Shown here: piece by piece, positions 7,191 through 10,462 of the stretch
How positions within the stretch are numbered: position 1 is the first letter of the stretch
Layout of the letters: each line of letters starts with the position of its first letter
Assembly: GCA_003833135.1 (NCBI GenBank)
Contig: QZLH01002220.1
Location: 1-10,462, forward strand
Direction: 5' to 3'
DNA length: 10,462 nucleotides
Source: Oehlia diaphana
Taxonomy: Eukaryota > Glomeromycota > Glomeromycetes > Glomerales > Glomeraceae
Position numbers and translations under genes: made by a program
The notes under the pieces: model-generated
Told to the model about the DNA's origin: nothing
Databases searched by the model: none
The model's input: the letters and a program-made list of their open reading frames with translations, nothing else

Positions 7191-7192
7191 AA

Positions 7193-8002
7193 CCCATGAA
7201 TTTTTCCTTCCTTCCACCTACGTCACTATAATTTAGCTGTAAATCTTTCTTTTAATATAATGCCAACAGAAAATTTGTTACTTAATTAGACTAACTAGCA
7301 TTAGCATAATTCCACCTCTAAACAAATGCGTACGATTATATTAGTGAATTATTTTATTTACAGATCTTACATTACGTATTAATAAAGATTACTAAAACTT
7401 GTAAAGTACCATATATTTACTATATATTTATTGCAACAAAATTCGAAACAATTTTTAATTGAAATAATCATAATAAATAAGTTCATTTTATAAACAAGAA
7501 TCTGCAAGATGAATAATAAATGGATAAATAAATGACCCATTTTAGGGAACTTGATAATGTTATTTTAAATATGATAATTAAATAAAAAGAGCATTTGATT
7601 CAATTGAAGGTTGTGGAATGTGTTTCTAATAAGTCAACATCATAAGAATGAACAACCAAAGATTCGATATATCGCTGTCATTTAAGGTTGTCATATCAGT
7701 TATAAAGCTCCACTTTATTTTGTTTTAATTATAACTATTAGGAATATGAATATTATTATTTGCAGGAATTGGTGGCGCAGCTAATAAGTAATGTTAAGTT
7801 GTAGAATAAAATTAAATTAAAATATTCTGATATTTAATAAAAAATTTTTCATGATCATATTAAAAAAATATTAAGACAATTGTTAATTTATATAATCACA
7901 TACATAGTAACAAAAAAAAATTAAAATTAACGTACATTTTCATTAATATATATTTCGGTAATATTTCCTTTGTTCGATTGAAAACTGTTTGATATGTAGA
8001 AC
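7193..8002. other. gene-free A/T-rich interval
   Basis: No gene, RNA gene or element end could be recognised. One small GC-richer island at 7766-7790 (GAATTGGTGGCGCAGCTAAT after TTATTTGCAG) looks like a splice acceptor followed by the codons IGGAANK and a stop. No matching upstream exon is visible, so it is not called as a gene. Confidence 0.5.
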
Positions 8003-8850
8003 TTAAACCCATTCCGGTAAGGGAATAAATTCCACTTGCAGATGTACCGCATCCTGACATAAAAGTCCTACAGAAGCTTTGATTCCACTAATTTGCAATG
8101 CAGCTGTCTGATAACATATAAACATTACTTTTATTCGTAGATTTTGCTGTGTAGCCTTATTTTCGCGGTAGGATTTGTAATTCTGGATCTTGTGCTTCAA
8201 TAATTGGAAACTTTTCTGAATTTGTAAATGGGGAGGTAGTTTGTCTATAGCGCTGCTGTATGCGTAAATACTAAAATGAAAGTCTAAGATTTGTCTATCT
8301 AATTTAGATTGTTCGTTATCGTTGTTGGTTTGTGACCATATGTGTGAAGGCTTGGTTTGAAGGTGTAAGATGCTTAGTTGTTAATGTCCGTTAAGTGTAA
8401 ATTCTTTAAAATGTCTTTGCGATTTCCATTTGGGGTATTTGTGTTAGTGGGTTTTAAGAGTATCTATGTCGATGTTAAAGTCGCCTAATAGTATGCATTT
8501 TGCCACTTTGGTGATCATTGTTTCTAAATATTTGTAGATTTTTATGGTTAATTTTTGTCTTTTGTTTGATCTGCCGGTAAATATACACCAATAATTCTAA
8601 TATACTTTTTATGTTTGAGAGCTAAGTGCCCAAGTCACAGACACATGTACAGTATGATATTTGGTTAATACGGTATAAACAATTTTTGTCACGTGATTGT
8701 TAAATTGTACGCAGACCTTGCCTACTAGGGATGTTAACGGTCCGGTCCGGTCAGTCTCGGTCCAAAATCGGTCCCTAGGACTGGACCACGGTCTGGTCGG
8801 TCCGGACCGGACCGTTAACATCCCTATTGCCTACCCGCATATAGTAATCC
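8003..8850 (-). pseudogene. LINE (non-LTR retrotransposon) endonuclease-domain remnant
   Basis: Reading the minus strand from 8850 downward and skipping the nested MITE gives YYMRVGKVCVQFNNHVTKI. After a frameshift comes YIRIIGVYLPADQTKD (8604 on). After another shift comes KCILLGDFNIDIDTLKTH, with GDFN at 8485-8474, then two in-frame stops. The frame is then open from 8380 to 8003: PSHIWSQTNN followed by SKLD at 8308-8297. The order (I)IGVYLP...LLGDFN...W...S(R/K)(I/L)D is that of the apurinic-type endonuclease at the start of LINE polyproteins, which nicks target DNA. The reverse transcriptase is absent. The last about 60 codons (from M at 8200, ending in PLPEWV) do not match what I expect after this domain and may be unrelated. 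It is dead through stops, frameshifts and a MITE insertion. Confidence 0.82.
8726..8826. mobile_element. 101-bp hAT-type MITE with perfect 8-bp target duplication
   Basis: The ends are a perfect 25-bp inverted repeat beginning TAGGGATGTTAACGG and continuing as TCCGG units. The short centre still folds partly. TTGCCTAC flanks both sides exactly (8718-8725 and 8827-8834), the 8-bp duplication expected for hAT. The ends share TAGGGATG..AACGGTC with the elements at 7 and 6643 but differ inside, so this is a related, separate family. It sits inside the LINE remnant; removing it with one duplication restores an open frame there. Two frames that run through it on opposite strands are by-products of the palindrome. 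Confidence 0.93.
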
Positions 8851-8851
8851 T

Positions 8852-8934
8852 GGGCAAAATTATAAATGAATCCAACTGATTTTGAGCCCAAGCTCTAGAT
8901 AATAAGATGAGTGAAACTCTGTAATCAAGGCAGC
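8852..8934 (+). repeat. dispersed repeat, copy A
   Basis: Shared blocks with 9874-10021, in order, are GGGCAAAA(A)TTAT, CAACTGATTTTGAGCCC, AGCTCT, GAAACTCTGTAATC and AAGGCAGC. This copy is shorter and lacks the extra CCCGAGCAATG units. Its start marks the upstream limit of recognisable LINE sequence on the minus strand. No coding content or polymerase III boxes could be identified. Confidence 0.7.
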
Positions 8935-9300
8935 ATTAGTATATTACTATAATGTAAAGTGACGTAATTCTGTTACTATTGAAATTTTTTTTTACACTCT
9001 TTTTTTAATCTGTGTCAAAAATATTTGATCTACATTTTTATTGTCAAAATACTGTAAATATTTGATAGTAACCAATTATATTTCTTTATAAAAATCTAAA
9101 TGGGAAAATTTATTCCTAAAATACTCAGACTTGCTGACTTAGAGATTAGGATTTTAAACCATTATTTTGTTATAGACTCATACAACTTTTAACAATTTTT
9201 AAGGTTTTAAATTTGATTTCAAAAATAATTTTGAACGAGTTGATATTAACACCAAATTTAGGGGGGTTCAACCGATTCGTTGAGGAAAACTAGGGTTGTC

Positions 9301-9805
9301 AGGGGCATCCTTAACGTAAGTTGGGGGTGTAGAACTTTATCGTAAACCGGGGTGTACGATTAAAATACAGCGAATGTTATTGGTAGGATTAGTTTTGTGT
9401 ACATTTATCTTAGAAAAAATTACACGATGATTTTCAAAATAAAAGCACAAAAATATTATTTAAAAATTCTTCAGTATTTTACATAATAAAAAGAGCAAAG
9501 ATGCACTAAAGAAGCGTTTATCTAGGATAATTTCAACAATTTATTTTATTTATTTATTTTTTTATTACAAAAATACACGTATATAAAAAAATTTTAATGT
9601 TAAAAATAATAAATGAACATGTTTTCTTCAAAATTTGAGCTGTACAGTCTAATAAATGTTATGCAAAATATATCTTTATCTGCTATTAAAACATAAACTA
9701 AATCTGTAAGCAAACGGCGTGAAAAACATCAAAGAATCAAAAGAAATATATATTATATATATCTTATTGTACACCCTGGTTTACGATAAGGGTAAGGATG
9801 CCCAG
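9301..9805. mobile_element. inverted-repeat element of about 505 bp, superfamily uncertain
   Basis: The left arm (9303-9357) contains GGGCATCCTTA and TTATCGTAAACCGGGGTGTA. The right arm (about 9767-9803) contains their complements, TACACCCTGGTTTACGATAA and TAAGGATGCCC, in mirror order. The left arm has about 27 extra bases holding a worn second copy of the inner unit (CGTAAGTTGGGGGTGTA at 9315-9331 against CGTAAACCGGGGTGTA at 9341-9356). The interior is A/T-rich and non-coding. No convincing target duplication was found, so the exact ends and the superfamily are open. Confidence 0.65.
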
Positions 9806-9873
9806 ATATTTATGCAATATAAATTTATATAAGTGGTTGGTAAATTATAATATTATATCATATGGTAATTCAC

Positions 9874-10021
9874 GGGCAAAAATTATGGATGGTTTCATGA
9901 AAATCCTGACTCAACTCAACTGATTTTGAGCCCGAACAATGCCCGAGCTCTGAAACTCTGTAATCCCGAGCAATGCCCGAGCAATGCCCGAACTCTGAAA
10001 CTCTGTAGTAATCAAGGCAGC
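9874..10021 (+). repeat. dispersed repeat, copy B, with internal tandem expansion
   Basis: This is the longer partner of 8852-8934. After CAACTGATTTTGAG it holds a mosaic of two units. The short unit CCCGARCAATG is at 9931-9941, 9965-9975 and 9976-9986. The long unit CCCGARCTCTGAAACTCTGT is at 9942-9961 and 9987-10006. The order is short, long, short, short, long, and the copy ends in AATCAAGGCAGC as copy A does. Confidence 0.7.
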
Positions 10022-10153
10022 GTTTAATAATGTGGTTTAAGCCATTTTAAGGTAACAAACAAGGGCCTTTTTTTTGGATGAAGTTAACCACGCCACATGC
10101 AATAATATGAAATTCCTGGTATTTTTTCTATACAATTGAATATAATATTCACA

Positions 10154-10214
10154 GTAAATAAATTTATTATAAAATACATACATTTTTAGTAATCGAATAA
10201 GATGTAATTTTCGG
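10154..10214 (+). repeat. degenerate dispersed repeat, copy 2
   Basis: Partner of 1119-1186: GTAAATAAATTTATT, then AAAATAC, AGTAATC and AAGATGTAATTTTCGG in the same order. The rest of the window, to 10462, is A/T-rich with no recognisable gene or element end. Confidence 0.4.
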
Positions 10215-10462
10215 GGGATACTCTTATTATAAGATAATGAATTTATAGATCAACGATATAGTGCTAATTTAAGACCCCGAACAATATATAAATAGGTCAT
10301 AGGAAATTGGCAAAAATTTACTATTAGCTCTACGCATTTTTTCAGGGCCGGATTTATGATAATGTCAGTCAGTTACTAAATAAAGTAATATATTTCTTAC
10401 CAACGTTATCAAAATTTGTCTAAAAAAGGAAAGATTTTCACGATTATTTTAGCCTATTCTAC

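Noticed and set aside
7766..7791. Acceptor-like TTATTTGCAG followed by IGGAANK and stop
   Set aside because: Too short and without a matching upstream exon or donor; noted only as a GC-richer scrap.
8609..8879. Two overlapping frames on opposite strands (8609-8821 minus, 8697-8879 plus)
   Set aside because: Both run through the palindromic hAT MITE. The minus one also reads into the LINE remnant, so an apparent MITE-LINE fusion protein is an artefact.
1..10462. tRNA, rRNA or bacterial-style operon features
   Set aside because: No T-arm consensus with a matching cloverleaf, no rRNA-like block and no closely packed co-directional genes were seen on either strand.

Overview
The window looks like eukaryotic, very probably fungal, nuclear DNA. 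It is strongly A+T-rich, full of A/T homopolymer runs and gene-poor. The one clear gene carries a short (80 bp) GT..AG intron, and the rest is mostly non-autonomous DNA transposons and decayed transposon genes. The composition, and the sequence families as I recall them, fit an arbuscular mycorrhizal fungus (Glomeromycotina, Rhizophagus-like). That assignment is inference, not proof.

Layout. 7-429: a foldback hAT-type MITE with an 8-bp target duplication and four internal palindromes. 430-1584: non-coding, with a cluster of small hairpins at 449-706. 1585-1980 (+): an orphan 131-codon ORF. 2186-2709 (-), convergent with it: a two-exon gene for a secreted avidin-family (biotin-binding) protein, the best-supported gene and main item of interest. 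About 2710-5976: A/T-rich sequence with one GC-rich exon-like scrap at 3242-3327 and no convincing gene. 5977-6642 (+): a broken CxxC...CxxC protein gene. 6643-6835: the left half of a second hAT MITE. 6881-7192: a complete Tc1/mariner-type MITE with TA target duplications. 8003-8850 (-): a decayed LINE (non-LTR retrotransposon) apurinic endonuclease region, split by a 101-bp hAT MITE (8726-8826) with a perfect 8-bp target duplication. 8852-8934 and 9874-10021: two copies of a dispersed repeat. 9301-9805: a further inverted-repeat element.

How the parts relate. The avidin gene is the only one with a clear biochemical role: a signal-peptide exon joined to a full avidin barrel with almost all biotin-contact positions and both cysteines of the chicken-avidin disulfide kept. 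It probably acts outside the cell or in a secretory compartment, binding biotin. The rest is transposon sediment: three related hAT MITEs share TAGGGATG..AACGGTC ends, and one of them dates itself as younger than the LINE remnant it interrupts. No rRNA, tRNA or CRISPR array was seen.
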